This document shows positions 32,560-42,102 of a DNA stretch of 64,000 bases, one piece after another. The stretch's first letter is position 1. Every line of letters starts with the position of its first letter. The stretch lies in NCBI GenBank assembly GCA_900756765.1, contig CAAELE010000023.1, positions 3,765 through 67,764 on the forward strand, written 5' to 3'. Origin of the DNA: an uncultured Collinsella sp. (GTDB lineage Bacteria; Actinomycetota; Coriobacteriia; Coriobacteriales; Coriobacteriaceae). The position numbers were made by a program, and so were the translations under genes. The notes under the pieces were generated by a model that was not told the origin of the DNA, did not search any database, and saw only the letters and a program-made list of their open reading frames with translations.

Positions 32560-33582
32560 ATGGCACAGGAAGCGACCGCCAACGAGCAAAAGAAATTCAA
32601 GATACCGCGCATTCCGGGTGACATCATGATCTACCCGATGATCGTCGGCCTTTTGCTCAACACTTTCTGTCCGCAGGTCTTTGAGATCGGCGGCTTCTTT
32701 ACCGCCGCCTGCCGTGGCGGCTCCAATACCATCGTCGCTGCGATCCTGCTCTTCGTGGGCGCCGGCATCAGCTTTAAGTCCACGCCGGGCGCTATCAAGA
32801 CCGGCATCGTCGTTCTGATCCCTAAGCTTGTGGTGGCAGCCGCGTTGGGCCTGGGCGTCGCGTGCCTCTTTAACGACAACTTCCTGGGTCTGAGCTCCGT
32901 GTCTATCATCGGCGGCATTACGTTTTGCAACATGGCGCTCTATACGGGCATCATGGGCGAGTTCGGCGATGAGTCCGAGCAGGGCGCTGTCGGTATCCTG
33001 TTCTTTACGGCCGGCCCCGCCGTCACGATGATCATCCTTGGTGTTTCGGGTCTCGCCAACATCCCCGTCGGCACCATCATCGGATCCATCCTGCCGCTTG
33101 TTATCGGTATGGTCCTGGGCAACCTGTTCCCGTTTATCAAGAACCTGCTGGTTCCCGGCGCCAATCCCGCGATCGCTGTAATTGGTTTTCAGCTCGGTGC
33201 GTCCATGAGCCTTTCGAGCTTCATCGCCGGTGGCATTTCGGGCATCCTGCTGGGCCTCATCACGCTCTTTATCGTCGGTCCCATTACCTTTGCCTTCGAG
33301 CGCCTGTGTGGCGGCAACGGTAAGGCGGCTGTGGCATGTTCCACCATTGCCGGCACGGCCATGACCACGCCGGTCGCCCTCGCCGAGGTCGCTCCGCGCT
33401 ATGCCGAGCTTGCGCCCACCGCGTATGCGCAGATCGCCACTGCCGTCATCATCACGGCAATCATGGCCCCGATTCTGACTGGCTGGGTCGATAAGAAGTT
33501 CTGCCACGGCAAAGAGGATCTGTCGCCTGCCGGTGTCGAGGCCATCGAGGAGGCCGTCGCGACCGACATCGATGGCGAGTAA
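32560..33582 (+). CDS. kdgT: KdgT-family permease (2-keto-3-deoxygluconate transporter-like)
   Basis: A 340-residue integral membrane protein of about ten spans. It matches the KdgT family: IPGDIMIYPMIVGLLLNTFC, FVGAGISFKSTPGAIKTG, GGITFCNMALYTGIMGEFGD, and AVACSTIAGTAMTTPVALAE. KdgT imports pectin-derived 2-keto-3-deoxygluconate with protons. No KDG kinase or aldolase is nearby, so the physiological substrate is open. The ATG at 32560 has GGGGG five bases upstream and starts the conserved part; the longer frame adds ten residues without a ribosome site. Confidence 0.85.
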   Translation: MAQEATANEQKKFKIPRIPGDIMIYPMIVGLLLNTFCPQVFEIGGFFTAACRGGSNTIVAAILLFVGAGISFKSTPGAIKTGIVVLIPKLVVAAALGLGVACLFNDNFLGLSSVSIIGGITFCNMALYTGIMGEFGDESEQGAVGILFFTAGPAVTMIILGVSGLANIPVGTIIGSILPLVIGMVLGNLFPFIKNLLVPGANPAIAVIGFQLGASMSLSSFIAGGISGILLGLITLFIVGPITFAFERLCGGNGKAAVACSTIAGTAMTTPVALAEVAPRYAELAPTAYAQIATAVIITAIMAPILTGWVDKKFCHGKEDLSPAGVEAIEEAVATDIDGE

Positions 33583-33627
33583 TCGTCGACGCGAGTCAAT
33601 CAAGCCGGCGTGCAATTCGCGCCGTTT

Positions 33628-33671
33628 GAGCGCCCGAACGAAAGCTGTCTTGCAGTGACGTTCGGGCGCTC
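33628..33671 (+). terminator. Strong hairpin after the permease gene
   Basis: GAGCGCCCGAACG pairs exactly with CGTTCGGGCGCTC around an 18-base loop. No U run follows, so it may be a weak terminator or a 3'-end stabiliser. TATGAT a few bases on could be a -10 for the next gene. Confidence 0.55.
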
Positions 33672-33768
33672 TGCTATGATTCCCCTTACCCCTGCGGAGT
33701 AGGGGTGTTTATTGCCCAGACACGAATCGGGCGATTATGACCACTTGGATATTGAAGGGAGGCGTCTA

Positions 33769-34911
33769 GTGGTTAAGGCACTCAAGATTGAGATATTCCT
33801 GCTGTGCATGATTATTCTTATCGGGCTTGCCGTACGAAGCCGTCGCTCCCTGTTCTCGAGCACCCAGCAGCTTTTGTTTAGCATGCTGGGCTACACCTCT
33901 GCTGCCTACATTTTCTTCGATATGATCTGGACGCTCTCGGACGGCGTGAGCACTCCTGTAGGCATCACGGCCAACTGGATTTCCAACGCGGTTTCGTTTT
34001 CGCTGTTCGCCATCGCGTGCCTCATTTGGTTTTTCTATTCCGAGACGATGCAGGGCTCACGGCTTCTGACCACGCCCTATAGGGTGATACTTTTAACGTT
34101 GCCAACCGCTTTGGTGGTCGTGTTGGCATTTACCAGCTACTGGACGCACACTATGTTCTATATCGATACGCAGGGCGTATATCGTCGCGGAGCGCTTTAT
34201 ATGATTCAGCCTATCGTTAGCTACTGCTACGTCATATATACGTCCTTGCATGCCTTTATTCAGGCTCGAAAAGTCGAAAGCTTGCAAAAGAAGGCCATTT
34301 ATCGCACCCTCGCCTTTTTTGCGGTTCCCGCTCTGGTGGGCGGTACCTTCCAGGTTTTGTTTTCGGTACCGGGCCTTTGCTTCGGTATAACGCTGAGCAT
34401 CCTGCTGCTCTATATCGTCTATCAGGAGCAACTAATCTCGACTGACCCGTTGACTGGACTCAACAACCGTAACCGTTTTGAGACCTATATGCTGTCGCTG
34501 TTCTCGGGTGCGGACCAGGCCGATGATGTGTATCTGCTGATGATGGATGCTGACGGTTTTAAGCAGATTAACGATCACTATGGACATGTTGAGGGCGACC
34601 ACGCTCTTCAGGTCATATCCGCTGCGCTCAAAGAAGTCTGCTCGGCGTCTGGTGGCTTTATCGCACGCTATGGTGGCGATGAGTTCGTGGTGCTCCAAAA
34701 GGCAGCGGCGGAACAGGACATCATAGACCTGTGTTCGGCGATTGACGACGAGCTCGCTCGTGCCGAGGTGCCGTATGCATTGCGGATGTCCATCGGTTAC
34801 GCGCGGGTCGGCGATAGTGTTGATACCTGGCAAGACTTACTTCGCGCCGCCGATGCGGAGCTCTACCGCGTCAAGGCCGAGAAAAAGAAAGCCGGCATCC
34901 AGATACGCTAG
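33769..34911 (+). CDS. Membrane-bound diguanylate cyclase (GGDEF)
   Basis: Synthesises cyclic di-GMP. The GTG at 33769 is preceded by GGGAGG at ideal spacing, giving 380 residues; a TTG 19 codons upstream is less likely. About seven transmembrane helices fill residues 1-230. The GGDEF domain follows, with DPLTGLNNRNRFE, LLMMDADGFKQIND, GHVEGDHALQ and the intact active-site YGGDEF. No RxxD inhibitory site lies five residues before GGDEF, so product inhibition is not expected. The N-terminal seven-helix module is a sensor of unknown signal. No phosphodiesterase is encoded nearby. Confidence 0.92.
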   Translation: MVKALKIEIFLLCMIILIGLAVRSRRSLFSSTQQLLFSMLGYTSAAYIFFDMIWTLSDGVSTPVGITANWISNAVSFSLFAIACLIWFFYSETMQGSRLLTTPYRVILLTLPTALVVVLAFTSYWTHTMFYIDTQGVYRRGALYMIQPIVSYCYVIYTSLHAFIQARKVESLQKKAIYRTLAFFAVPALVGGTFQVLFSVPGLCFGITLSILLLYIVYQEQLISTDPLTGLNNRNRFETYMLSLFSGADQADDVYLLMMDADGFKQINDHYGHVEGDHALQVISAALKEVCSASGGFIARYGGDEFVVLQKAAAEQDIIDLCSAIDDELARAEVPYALRMSIGYARVGDSVDTWQDLLRAADAELYRVKAEKKKAGIQIR

Positions 34912-34913
34912 AA

Positions 34914-34955
34914 AAAAGGGGCGCACGACCGTTGCGATGGTCGTGCGCCCCTTTT
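34914..34955 (+). terminator. Terminator after the diguanylate cyclase gene
   Basis: AAAAGGGGCGCACGACC pairs with GGTCGTGCGCCCCTTTT. It is also positioned to act for a transcript coming from the right. Confidence 0.85.
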
Positions 34956-35102
34956 GCGTTTGTGGGGGCCACCGGCCATAATGCCCAGGCGCGGTGCGAC
35001 AAGACGGGCGTCTGCCGCCGCGACTCGGTACGAAATCAACGAGAACCAGTGTGCTCCATTAAGCTAAAGTATGCGAATGCCCTCCCTAAAAAGGTGAGCT
35101 CG

Positions 35103-36038
35103 CTAGGCTTTTTTGGGTTTGTTGACGATGATGATGCCGCCGCAGACCAACAGCAGGGCAACGATGACGGTAACGGGGCTCGTGCCAGCGCCCTCGCCGA
35201 GCAGCAGCGCGCTCAGCAGCACGCCAAAGACGGGGTTCATAAACCCAAAGACCGAGACGCGGCTGACGGGGTTGACGGCGAGCAGGCGGGACCACAGCGA
35301 GTAGGCGACCGCGGAGATAAGCGCCATGTAGATGATGAGCGCGATGGCGGGGACAATCGCCGTGGGGGAGAGCGCGCCACCCATCAAAAAGCCGATGGCG
35401 GTGAGGACCAGGCCGCCGACCAAGAACTGCCACCCGGCAAGCAAGACGCCGTCGTGCTCGCGCGAGAAGATACCGATCAGGCAGGTCGAAAGAGCACCCG
35501 CGACAGTGGAGGCTAGGATAAAGCCCTCGCCATCGAGCCTGAAGCCAAAGGTGCCATCTGCGCCCGAGAGGTTGACGAGCGCGACACCGGCAAAGCCCAG
35601 TACGCAGCCGAGCACCTTGGCCGCATTGAGCTTCTCGGTGCGAAACGCCAGGGCGGCAAAGAGGATGGCTAGGAAGTTGGCGCTGGCCTCGATGATGGAG
35701 CTCGACATAGCGCTTGCACGGGAGAGACCAAGGTAGAAAAAGAAGTACTGGCCGATGGTCTGGAAGAGCGACAAGATGCAGATGGGCTTGATATCACGCG
35801 CTTGCGGAACGAGCGGTCGGCGCTGGACCACGCTCATGCCAACAATGACCAGCATGCCGGCAAGGGTGAAGCGCAGACCCGCGAAGAGCAGCTGCGAGGC
35901 GCTGTCGTGCGCGGGAATGCCAAAGAGGCCGTAGCCGATCTTGATGCAGGGAAAGGCCGATCCCCAGAGTGCACAGCAAACAAGACAGCCCAGGATGAGT
36001 CCGGGCAGGGTGGCGAGATACGGCTTGCGGCTTTCCAT
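35103..36038 (-). CDS. EamA/DMT-superfamily transporter
   Basis: The 311-residue protein has ten transmembrane helices in two EamA repeats. The first runs from LPGLILGCLVCCALWGSAFP to GFAGVALVNLSG and the second from EGFILASTVAGALSTCLIGI to VIVALLLVCGGIIIV. Such carriers export amino acids, metabolites or drugs. The ATG at 36038 has AGGAAGG eight bases upstream; the longer frame adds 14 residues without support. It is monocistronic, downstream of purL and separated from it by a terminator. Substrate unknown. Confidence 0.88.
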   Translation of the reverse strand: MESRKPYLATLPGLILGCLVCCALWGSAFPCIKIGYGLFGIPAHDSASQLLFAGLRFTLAGMLVIVGMSVVQRRPLVPQARDIKPICILSLFQTIGQYFFFYLGLSRASAMSSSIIEASANFLAILFAALAFRTEKLNAAKVLGCVLGFAGVALVNLSGADGTFGFRLDGEGFILASTVAGALSTCLIGIFSREHDGVLLAGWQFLVGGLVLTAIGFLMGGALSPTAIVPAIALIIYMALISAVAYSLWSRLLAVNPVSRVSVFGFMNPVFGVLLSALLLGEGAGTSPVTVIVALLLVCGGIIIVNKPKKA

Positions 36039-36071
36039 GATGTCCTTCCTACATGCGCGAAGCAAAAAAGA

Positions 36072-36100
36072 ACCCGCCACCGGATGTGTCGGTGGCGGGT
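36072..36100 (-). terminator. Terminator of purL
   Basis: On the minus strand ACCCGCCACCG pairs with CGGTGGCGGGT and is followed by TCTTTTTT. It sits 38 bp past the purL stop. Confidence 0.85.
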
Positions 36101-36137
36101 GTTGTTACCCGAAGGGATTGTACCCGATGGGAAAGGT

Positions 36138-39100
36138 TTAAGCGAAGTAGGCCACGCCGCTCTCAAAGATCGGCATGAACTTATCGCCGGGGACATGCTC
36201 GGGCACGTTGCGGTACAGGTTGTCGCCGCGACGCTCGGCATGGCCCATCTTGCCCAGGACGCGGCCGTCGGGGCTCGTGATGCCCTCGATGGCGAGTGCG
36301 GAGCCATTGGGGTTGACGGAGAGATCCATGCTGGGCTTGCCGTCCTCGCCAACGTACTGCGTGGCGACCTGGCCGTTGGCGATCAGCTGGGCGAGCACTT
36401 CGTCATTGGCGACAAAGCGGCCCTCGCCGTGGCTGATGGCGACGGTGTAGGGGTCGTCCAGGCTGCACTGCGACAGCCACGGGGACAAGTTGGACGAGAT
36501 GCGGGTGCGCACCAGACGGCTCTGGTGGCGACCGATGGTGTTGAACGTCAGCGTGGGCGCATCGGGCGTGGCGTCGACGATGTCGCCGTAGGGCACCAGG
36601 CCGAGCTTGATCAGGGCCTGGAAGCCGTTGCAGATGCCCAGCATCAGGCCATCGCGGGCCTTGAGCAGGTCGCGGACTGCCTCGGTGACCTCGGGAGCGC
36701 GGAAGAACGCCGTGATGAACTTGGCGGAGCCGTCGGGCTCGTCGCCGCCCGAGAAGCCGCCGGGGATCATGACAATCTGGCTTGCGCGGATGCGGCGGGC
36801 AAGCTCGTGGGTGCTCTCGGCGACGGCCTCGGGCGTGAGGTTGTTGATCACGAAGGTGTCGGCCTCGGCGCCGGCGGCGCGGAAGGCGCGGGCGCTATCG
36901 TACTCGCAGTTGTTGCCGGGGAACACGGGGATAATCACGCGCGGGCGGGCGATCTTGGCGCCGCCGTACACGTGGATGTCCTTGGCGCGGAAGTCGATGG
37001 TCTCGACCTCGGGGGTCTCGTCGGCGCTGCGGTAGGCAAAGACGCCCTCGATGCCGCTCTCCCAGGCCTCCTGGAGCTCGGAGAGCTCGATGACTTCGGA
37101 GCCGGTGTCGATGACATAGCCCTCGACGGTGGTGCCCAGGGGCTCGACGACAACGCCGTCGGCGACCTCGGGCAGCTCGGCGTCCTCGGCGAGCTCGACG
37201 ATAAAGCTGCCGTAGAGCGGGGTGAAGAGGCTCTCCACGTCTACATCCTCGGCAAGCTCGATACCGATCTGGTTGCCGACGCACATCTTAAAGAGGCTCT
37301 CGGCGCCGCAGCCGTAGCCGGGCGTGGAGACGGCCAGGGCGTTGCCGTTGGCGGTGAGCGCCTCGACGGCGTCAAACGCGGCGAGCAGCTGCTGAGCATC
37401 GGGGCGGTAGTCCTCGCCATAGGTGGCGGGGGCGATGCGGACGACGCGGTGCGTGAGGCCCTTGAACTCGGGTGAGACGGCGCGGGCGGCCTTGCCCACG
37501 GCGACGGCGAAGCTGATCAGGGTCGGCGGGACGTTGAGCTCGCCGGTCTCGTCCTCAAACGAACCGCTCATGGAGTCCTTGCCGCCGATGGCGCCGGCAC
37601 CCAGGTCGACTTGGGCCATGAGGGCGCCCAAGACGGCTGCCGTGGGCTTGCCCCAGCGCTCTGCCTCGGTGCGCAGGCGCTCGAAGTACTCCTGGAAGGA
37701 GAGGTAGGCGCGCTTGTGCTCAAAGCCGGCGGCAACGAGCTTGGCGATGGACTCGACCACGGACAGGTAGGCGCCCGCAAACTGGTCGGCCTCCATCAGA
37801 TAGGGGTTGAAGCCCCATGCCATGGCACTCGCCGTGGTGGTCTCGCCGTCCACGGGGAACTTGGCGACCATGGCCGAGCTTGGGGTGAGCTGCGTCTTGC
37901 CGCCAAAGGGCATGAGCACGGTCGCGGCACCGATGGTGGAGTCGAAGCGTTCGGAAAGGCCCTTGTTGGAAGCAACGTTGAGGTCGGTGACAAGCGAGGT
38001 CATGCGCTCGGCGAGCGTGGTGCCGGCCCAGCTGGGCTGCCACACGCTACGGGCGCACACGTGGGCAACCTGGTGCTTGGGCGCACCGTTGGAGTTGAGG
38101 AACTCGCGGGATAGGTCGACGATGGCGACGCCGTTCCATGCCATGCGCATGCGCGGCTCGGCGGTAACCTCGGCGATAACGGTAGCCTCCAGGTTCTCCT
38201 CGGCGGCGTAGCCCATGAACTCCTCGACGTCACCGTCGGCGACGGCGCAGGCCATGCGCTCCTGGGACTCAGAGATAGCGAGCTCGGTGCCGTCCAGGCC
38301 GTCGTACTTCTTGGTCACGGTATCAAGGTCGACATACAGGCCGTCGGCAAGCTCACCCACGGCGACCGAGACGCCGCCGGCGCCAAAGTCGTTGCAGCGC
38401 TTGATCAGACGGCAGGCATCGCCGCGGCGGAACAGGCGCTGCAGCTTGCGCTCGACCGGGGCGTTGCCCTTCTGGACCTCGGCGCCCGATGTCTCGATGG
38501 ACTCGGTGTTCTGGGTCTTGGAGGAGCCGGTGGCGCCACCGATGCCATCACGGCCGGTGCGGCCGCCCAGCAGGATGATCTTGTCGGTGGGGGCGGGGCA
38601 CTCGCGACGAACGTGGTTTGCCGGGGTAGCGCCCACGACGGCGCCAACCTCCATGCGCTTGGCCACGTAGCCGGGGTGATAGAGTTCGTTGACCTGACCG
38701 GTGGCAAGGCCGATCTGGTTGCCGTAGCTGGAGTAGCCGGCGGCGGCAGTGGTCACGAGCTTGCGCTGCGGCAGCTTGCCCTCGAGCGTCTCGGAAACCG
38801 GGACGGTGGGGTCGCCGGCGCCGGTGACGCGCATGGCCTGATACACATAGCTGCGGCCCGAGAGCGGGTCGCGGATGGCGCCGCCCACGCAGGTGGCGGC
38901 ACCGCCGAAGGGCTCGATCTCGGTCGGGTGGTTATGGGTCTCGTTCTTAAAGAGGAACAGCCAGTCCTGGTCCTCGCCATCGACATCGACCTTCACCTTG
39001 ACGGTGCAGGCGTTGATCTCCTCGGACTCGTCGACATCGGTCATGACGCCGGTCTTCTTAAGGTATTTGGCGCCGATGGTGCCCATGTCCATGAGGCAGA

Positions 39101-39884
39101 CGGGCTTGGCGTCGCGACCGAGTTCGTGGCGCATCTCCATGTACCGGTCGAAGGCCTGCTGCACCACGGCGTCGTCGATCGTCACGTCGTCCAGGACGGT
39201 GCCGAAGGTGGTGTGGCGGCAGTGGTCGGACCAGTAGGTGTCGATCACACGGATCTCGGTGATGGTGGGGTCGCGATCCTCATCGCGGAAGTACTGCTGG
39301 CAGAAGGCGATGTCCGCCTCGTCCATGGCAAGGCCGCGCTCGGAAATAAAGGCGGCAAGGCCAGCCTCGTCGAGCTCACGGAAACCGTCGAGCACCTCGA
39401 CGGGCTGGGGCTCGGGGGTCTCCATGTACAGCGTCTCGGGCAGGTCGAGCGAGGCGATGCGCGCCTCGACGGGGTTCACCACGTAGTGCTTGATGGCATC
39501 GATGGCGGCCTCGTCCAGAGCGCCCGAGATCATATAGACCTTGGCGGAGCGCACAGCGGGGCGCTCGCCCTGGCTGATGAGCTGCACACACTCGCTGGCG
39601 GAGTCGGCGCGCTGGTCAAACTGGCCAGGCAGGAATTCGACGGCAAAGACGGCGCCATCGCTTGCGGGGAGCTCGTCGTAGGTCACATCGACCTGGGGCT
39701 CGCTAAAGACGGTCGGCACGCAGGAGCGGAAAAGCTCCTCGTCGATGCCCTCGACGTCGTAGCGGTTGATGATCCTCAGGGCCTCGATGCCCTTGATGCC
39801 GAGAATTTCGGTCAGCTCGCCCTTGAGCTGCTGAGCCTCGACGTCGAACCCGGGTTTCTTCTCCACGTAGATACGAGAGACCAT
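36138..39884 (-). CDS. purL: Phosphoribosylformylglycinamidine synthase, single-chain PurL with fused glutaminase
   Basis: Converts FGAR, glutamine and ATP to FGAM, step four of purine synthesis. The 1248-residue chain combines the N-terminal PurS-like region, the FGAM synthase core and a C-terminal class I glutaminase. The core shows TYWSDHCRHTTF, FKNETHNHPTEIEPFGGAAT, GGRTGRDGIGGATGSSK and GAIGGKDSMSGS. The glutaminase shows RVIIPVFPGNNCEYDSARAF, nucleophile Cys in LGICNGFQALIKLG and His in VAISHGEGRF. Most Gram-positives have separate purS/purQ/purL; this is the long form common in gut anaerobes. The ATG at 39884 has AGGAAGGCAGGA upstream. No other pur genes are adjacent. A candidate -10 (TATCAT) lies about 120 bases upstream. 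Confidence 0.97.
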   Translation of the reverse strand: MVSRIYVEKKPGFDVEAQQLKGELTEILGIKGIEALRIINRYDVEGIDEELFRSCVPTVFSEPQVDVTYDELPASDGAVFAVEFLPGQFDQRADSASECVQLISQGERPAVRSAKVYMISGALDEAAIDAIKHYVVNPVEARIASLDLPETLYMETPEPQPVEVLDGFRELDEAGLAAFISERGLAMDEADIAFCQQYFRDEDRDPTITEIRVIDTYWSDHCRHTTFGTVLDDVTIDDAVVQQAFDRYMEMRHELGRDAKPVCLMDMGTIGAKYLKKTGVMTDVDESEEINACTVKVKVDVDGEDQDWLFLFKNETHNHPTEIEPFGGAATCVGGAIRDPLSGRSYVYQAMRVTGAGDPTVPVSETLEGKLPQRKLVTTAAAGYSSYGNQIGLATGQVNELYHPGYVAKRMEVGAVVGATPANHVRRECPAPTDKIILLGGRTGRDGIGGATGSSKTQNTESIETSGAEVQKGNAPVERKLQRLFRRGDACRLIKRCNDFGAGGVSVAVGELADGLYVDLDTVTKKYDGLDGTELAISESQERMACAVADGDVEEFMGYAAEENLEATVIAEVTAEPRMRMAWNGVAIVDLSREFLNSNGAPKHQVAHVCARSVWQPSWAGTTLAERMTSLVTDLNVASNKGLSERFDSTIGAATVLMPFGGKTQLTPSSAMVAKFPVDGETTTASAMAWGFNPYLMEADQFAGAYLSVVESIAKLVAAGFEHKRAYLSFQEYFERLRTEAERWGKPTAAVLGALMAQVDLGAGAIGGKDSMSGSFEDETGELNVPPTLISFAVAVGKAARAVSPEFKGLTHRVVRIAPATYGEDYRPDAQQLLAAFDAVEALTANGNALAVSTPGYGCGAESLFKMCVGNQIGIELAEDVDVESLFTPLYGSFIVELAEDAELPEVADGVVVEPLGTTVEGYVIDTGSEVIELSELQEAWESGIEGVFAYRSADETPEVETIDFRAKDIHVYGGAKIARPRVIIPVFPGNNCEYDSARAFRAAGAEADTFVINNLTPEAVAESTHELARRIRASQIVMIPGGFSGGDEPDGSAKFITAFFRAPEVTEAVRDLLKARDGLMLGICNGFQALIKLGLVPYGDIVDATPDAPTLTFNTIGRHQSRLVRTRISSNLSPWLSQCSLDDPYTVAISHGEGRFVANDEVLAQLIANGQVATQYVGEDGKPSMDLSVNPNGSALAIEGITSPDGRVLGKMGHAERRGDNLYRNVPEHVPGDKFMPIFESGVAYFA

Positions 39885-40068
39885 TGGTTCCTGCCTTCCT
39901 GATCGGTTGGGCGTACGGTACGGTATGCGGCAGCGGTCGGTTTGCGGGGTCTGCCCTGCGGTCGCCTTGAGCCACATGTTTGTAAACCTCACTATGATAC
40001 GACAGCTCGCGGCGCGGTGAGGACGGCGAGGGTGCTACAGTGAAGCGCAAACAAGAGAAAGGCATCAC

Positions 40069-41631
40069 ATGGCATTCGTTTCGCTCGCCATCATCGCACT
40101 CGTGGCCTTTGCAAGCCCCTTCATCGCCTCGGCGATTCCTGGAAAACCCGTTCCCGAGACGGTCTTTTTGCTCGTGCTCGGCGCGGTGCTGGGACCCCAT
40201 ATGCTCGGCGTCATCCATGTAGATGCCGAGGTCTCGCTTGTGTCCGAGCTCGGTCTGGCCTTTTTGTTCCTGCTTGCCGGCTTTGAGATCGACCCCAAGA
40301 GCATCACGGGCGTCGAGGGGCGCTACGGCTTGGCGACGTGGGTCGTCACGTTTGGTATCGCCTGGCTTGCCGTGCGCTTTACCCCGTGGTTCTCGGTCAG
40401 TCATTTCGACGGTATCGCCGTGACGCTCGCCTTGACCTCGACGGCGCTTGGGGCGCTCATGCCCATCTTGCGCGAGCGGTTGCTTGCCGGAACGCGCGTC
40501 GGTGATTCGATTCTCGCCTATGGTACGTGGGGCGAGCTCGGCCCCGTGCTCGCCATGTCGGTACTGCTGTCTGCCCGTACGGGCATCGAGACGCTGCTGA
40601 TCTTGGGCTTATTTGCCGCCGTGTGCGTGCTGCTTGCCGTGGTCCCCAGCCGCTCCAAACGCGTCGGCAGCCGCTTCTTTGCGTTTGTCGAGGAGCGCGC
40701 CGATACCACGTCGCAGACGTTCGTACGCCTGACAGTGCTTATTTTGGTCACGCTCGTGGCGTTCTCGGCCATCTTTAGCCTCGATATCGTATTGGGCGCT
40801 TTTGCCGCCGGCTTTGTCCTGCGCTATATCATCCCCGAGGGCAACCATACGCTTGAGACCAAGCTCGACGGCCTGGCCTACGGCTTTTTGATCCCGGTGT
40901 TCTTTACCGTGTCGGGCGCTAAGATCGACCTGACGGCCGTGGTGTCGCGCCCCGGGCTGCTCGTGGGCTTTATCTTGGCGCTGCTGATCATTCGTGCCGT
41001 GCCCATTCTCATCTCTATGAGCATTTGTCCCGTGACGCGCGATGTGTCGGCGTATGGCCGCATTACCGTGGCGCTCTACTGCACCACGGCGCTGCCGATC
41101 ATCGTTGCCGTAACCAGCGTGGCCGTCAACGCGGGCGCGCTGTCGCAAGATATTGCGTCGGTCATGGTTGCCGCCGGTGCCATCACGGTGTTCTTGATGC
41201 CATTGCTCGCGCAGCTCTTCTACCGCGTGGTCGACGCTGCACCGGTCGCCGCCGTGGCGGAGGTTGCCGAGCATCCATCCGATGCGCTCGACATCCTGCG
41301 CGCCCATCACGATTTGGCGAGCCTGCTCGCACGCGAGCACGAGCTGCTGACCTCGCATGGACATGGTCGCGTATTCGAGGGCCTGCCTACGCTCGATACG
41401 ATTGCCGAGCGTCTTTCCGCCGAGGCAGCGAGCGGCCACATCGATGCCCGCATCGTGGACGCGGCGCATCTTCTTGCCGATAAGACCTATGGTGATGAGG
41501 TTGACCCGTCCGAGCTGACTCCGCGTGAGCGCCGCCGCCTGGAGCGCGCCAAGCTCGCCGTACGCGAATACCGCCGCCGCATGCTGGAGCTCTACGCACG
41601 CGAAGAAGCCGAGGACGACGACGGCAAATAA
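40069..41631 (+). CDS. CPA2/Kef-type cation:proton antiporter
   Basis: The 520-residue protein has about 12 membrane spans of the Na+/H+ exchanger domain. Examples are PETVFLLVLGAVLGPHMLG, ELGLAFLFLLAGFEIDPKSI, LTSTALGALMPILRE and DIVLGAFAAGFVLRYIIPEG. The ~130-residue cytoplasmic tail is rich in Arg/Glu and lacks a TrkA-N nucleotide-binding domain, unlike KefB/C. It probably exchanges K+ or Na+ for H+ in pH or osmotic homeostasis. AGAAAGG precedes the ATG. It is divergent from purL. The palindromic array at 41650 begins 18 bp after its stop. Confidence 0.88.
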   Translation: MAFVSLAIIALVAFASPFIASAIPGKPVPETVFLLVLGAVLGPHMLGVIHVDAEVSLVSELGLAFLFLLAGFEIDPKSITGVEGRYGLATWVVTFGIAWLAVRFTPWFSVSHFDGIAVTLALTSTALGALMPILRERLLAGTRVGDSILAYGTWGELGPVLAMSVLLSARTGIETLLILGLFAAVCVLLAVVPSRSKRVGSRFFAFVEERADTTSQTFVRLTVLILVTLVAFSAIFSLDIVLGAFAAGFVLRYIIPEGNHTLETKLDGLAYGFLIPVFFTVSGAKIDLTAVVSRPGLLVGFILALLIIRAVPILISMSICPVTRDVSAYGRITVALYCTTALPIIVAVTSVAVNAGALSQDIASVMVAAGAITVFLMPLLAQLFYRVVDAAPVAAVAEVAEHPSDALDILRAHHDLASLLAREHELLTSHGHGRVFEGLPTLDTIAERLSAEAASGHIDARIVDAAHLLADKTYGDEVDPSELTPRERRRLERAKLAVREYRRRMLELYAREEAEDDDGK

Positions 41632-41649
41632 CGAAATGCTTCTCTAGGG

Positions 41650-42005
41650 GGAAGGCGCATCCCACTTTAAAGACCCGAAACGGGACGCAGTTTCCGCATC
41701 GGCCCCCATCGGGAAGCCACATCCCAGAATGGACGCTCAAAGCGGGATGCGGTTTCCGCTTTGGACCCCTGCCGGAAAGCGCGTCCCAGTCTGAAGGTTC
41801 AAAATGGGATGCGCTTTCCGAAACAAAGGCCTTGGGGAAACTGTGTCCCGGAATGGGCGCTCAGAGTGGGATGTGGTTTCCATGAGAGACCCGTTGCGGA
41901 AACGGTGTCCCAGAATCGGCGTTCAAAACGGGGCACATTTTCCGAAACATGGCCCTGAGGGAAGCTGCGTCCCGGTCTGAGCCGGAATTCTGGGACACGG
42001 CTTCC
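41650..42005. repeat. Array of six 46 bp palindromes with an exact 62 bp period
   Basis: Imperfect palindromes lie at 41650-41695, 41712-41757, 41774-41819, 41836-41881, 41898-41943 and 41960-42005. Each is 46 bp and each pair is separated by exactly 16 bp. The pattern is GGAAr....TCCC, an 18-base loop (consensus near AGAATGGGCGTTCAAAAC), then GGGAT....TTTCC. Arms differ between units yet mostly still pair. For example, unit 3 has GGAAAGCGCGTCCC opposite GGGATGCGCTTTCC, and unit 4 pairs throughout if G-U is allowed. Spacers are less conserved. No open frame runs through it and it is not a CRISPR array. Confidence 0.9.
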
Positions 42006-42019
42006 ACTTCAAACAGAAG

Positions 42020-42060
42020 AAGGCGCGCTGCCTGCGGTTGATGCAGGCAGCGCGCCTTTT
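42020..42060 (-). terminator. Terminator of the SDR gene
   Basis: AAGGCGCGCTGCCTGC pairs with GCAGGCAGCGCGCCTT. The flanking AGAAG/TTTT allow function on both strands. It directly follows the palindromic array. Confidence 0.8.
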
Positions 42061-42102
42061 GGTTGAGCAATATTGAGGCTGGGAGCTGTGGCTTATGGCC
42101 CC

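Noticed and set aside
35802..37475. 557-codon and similar plus-strand frames opposite purL (also 38613-39902)
   Set aside because: Shadows of purL; the real protein has all catalytic motifs on the minus strand.
39885..40068. Purine riboswitch upstream of purL
   Set aside because: The leader has no recognisable three-way junction with the conserved purine-aptamer loops; only a candidate -10 was seen.
41640..42010. Possible CRISPR array
   Set aside because: Period is regular, but the repeated units vary in sequence, spacers are only 16 bp and also related, and no cas genes are present.
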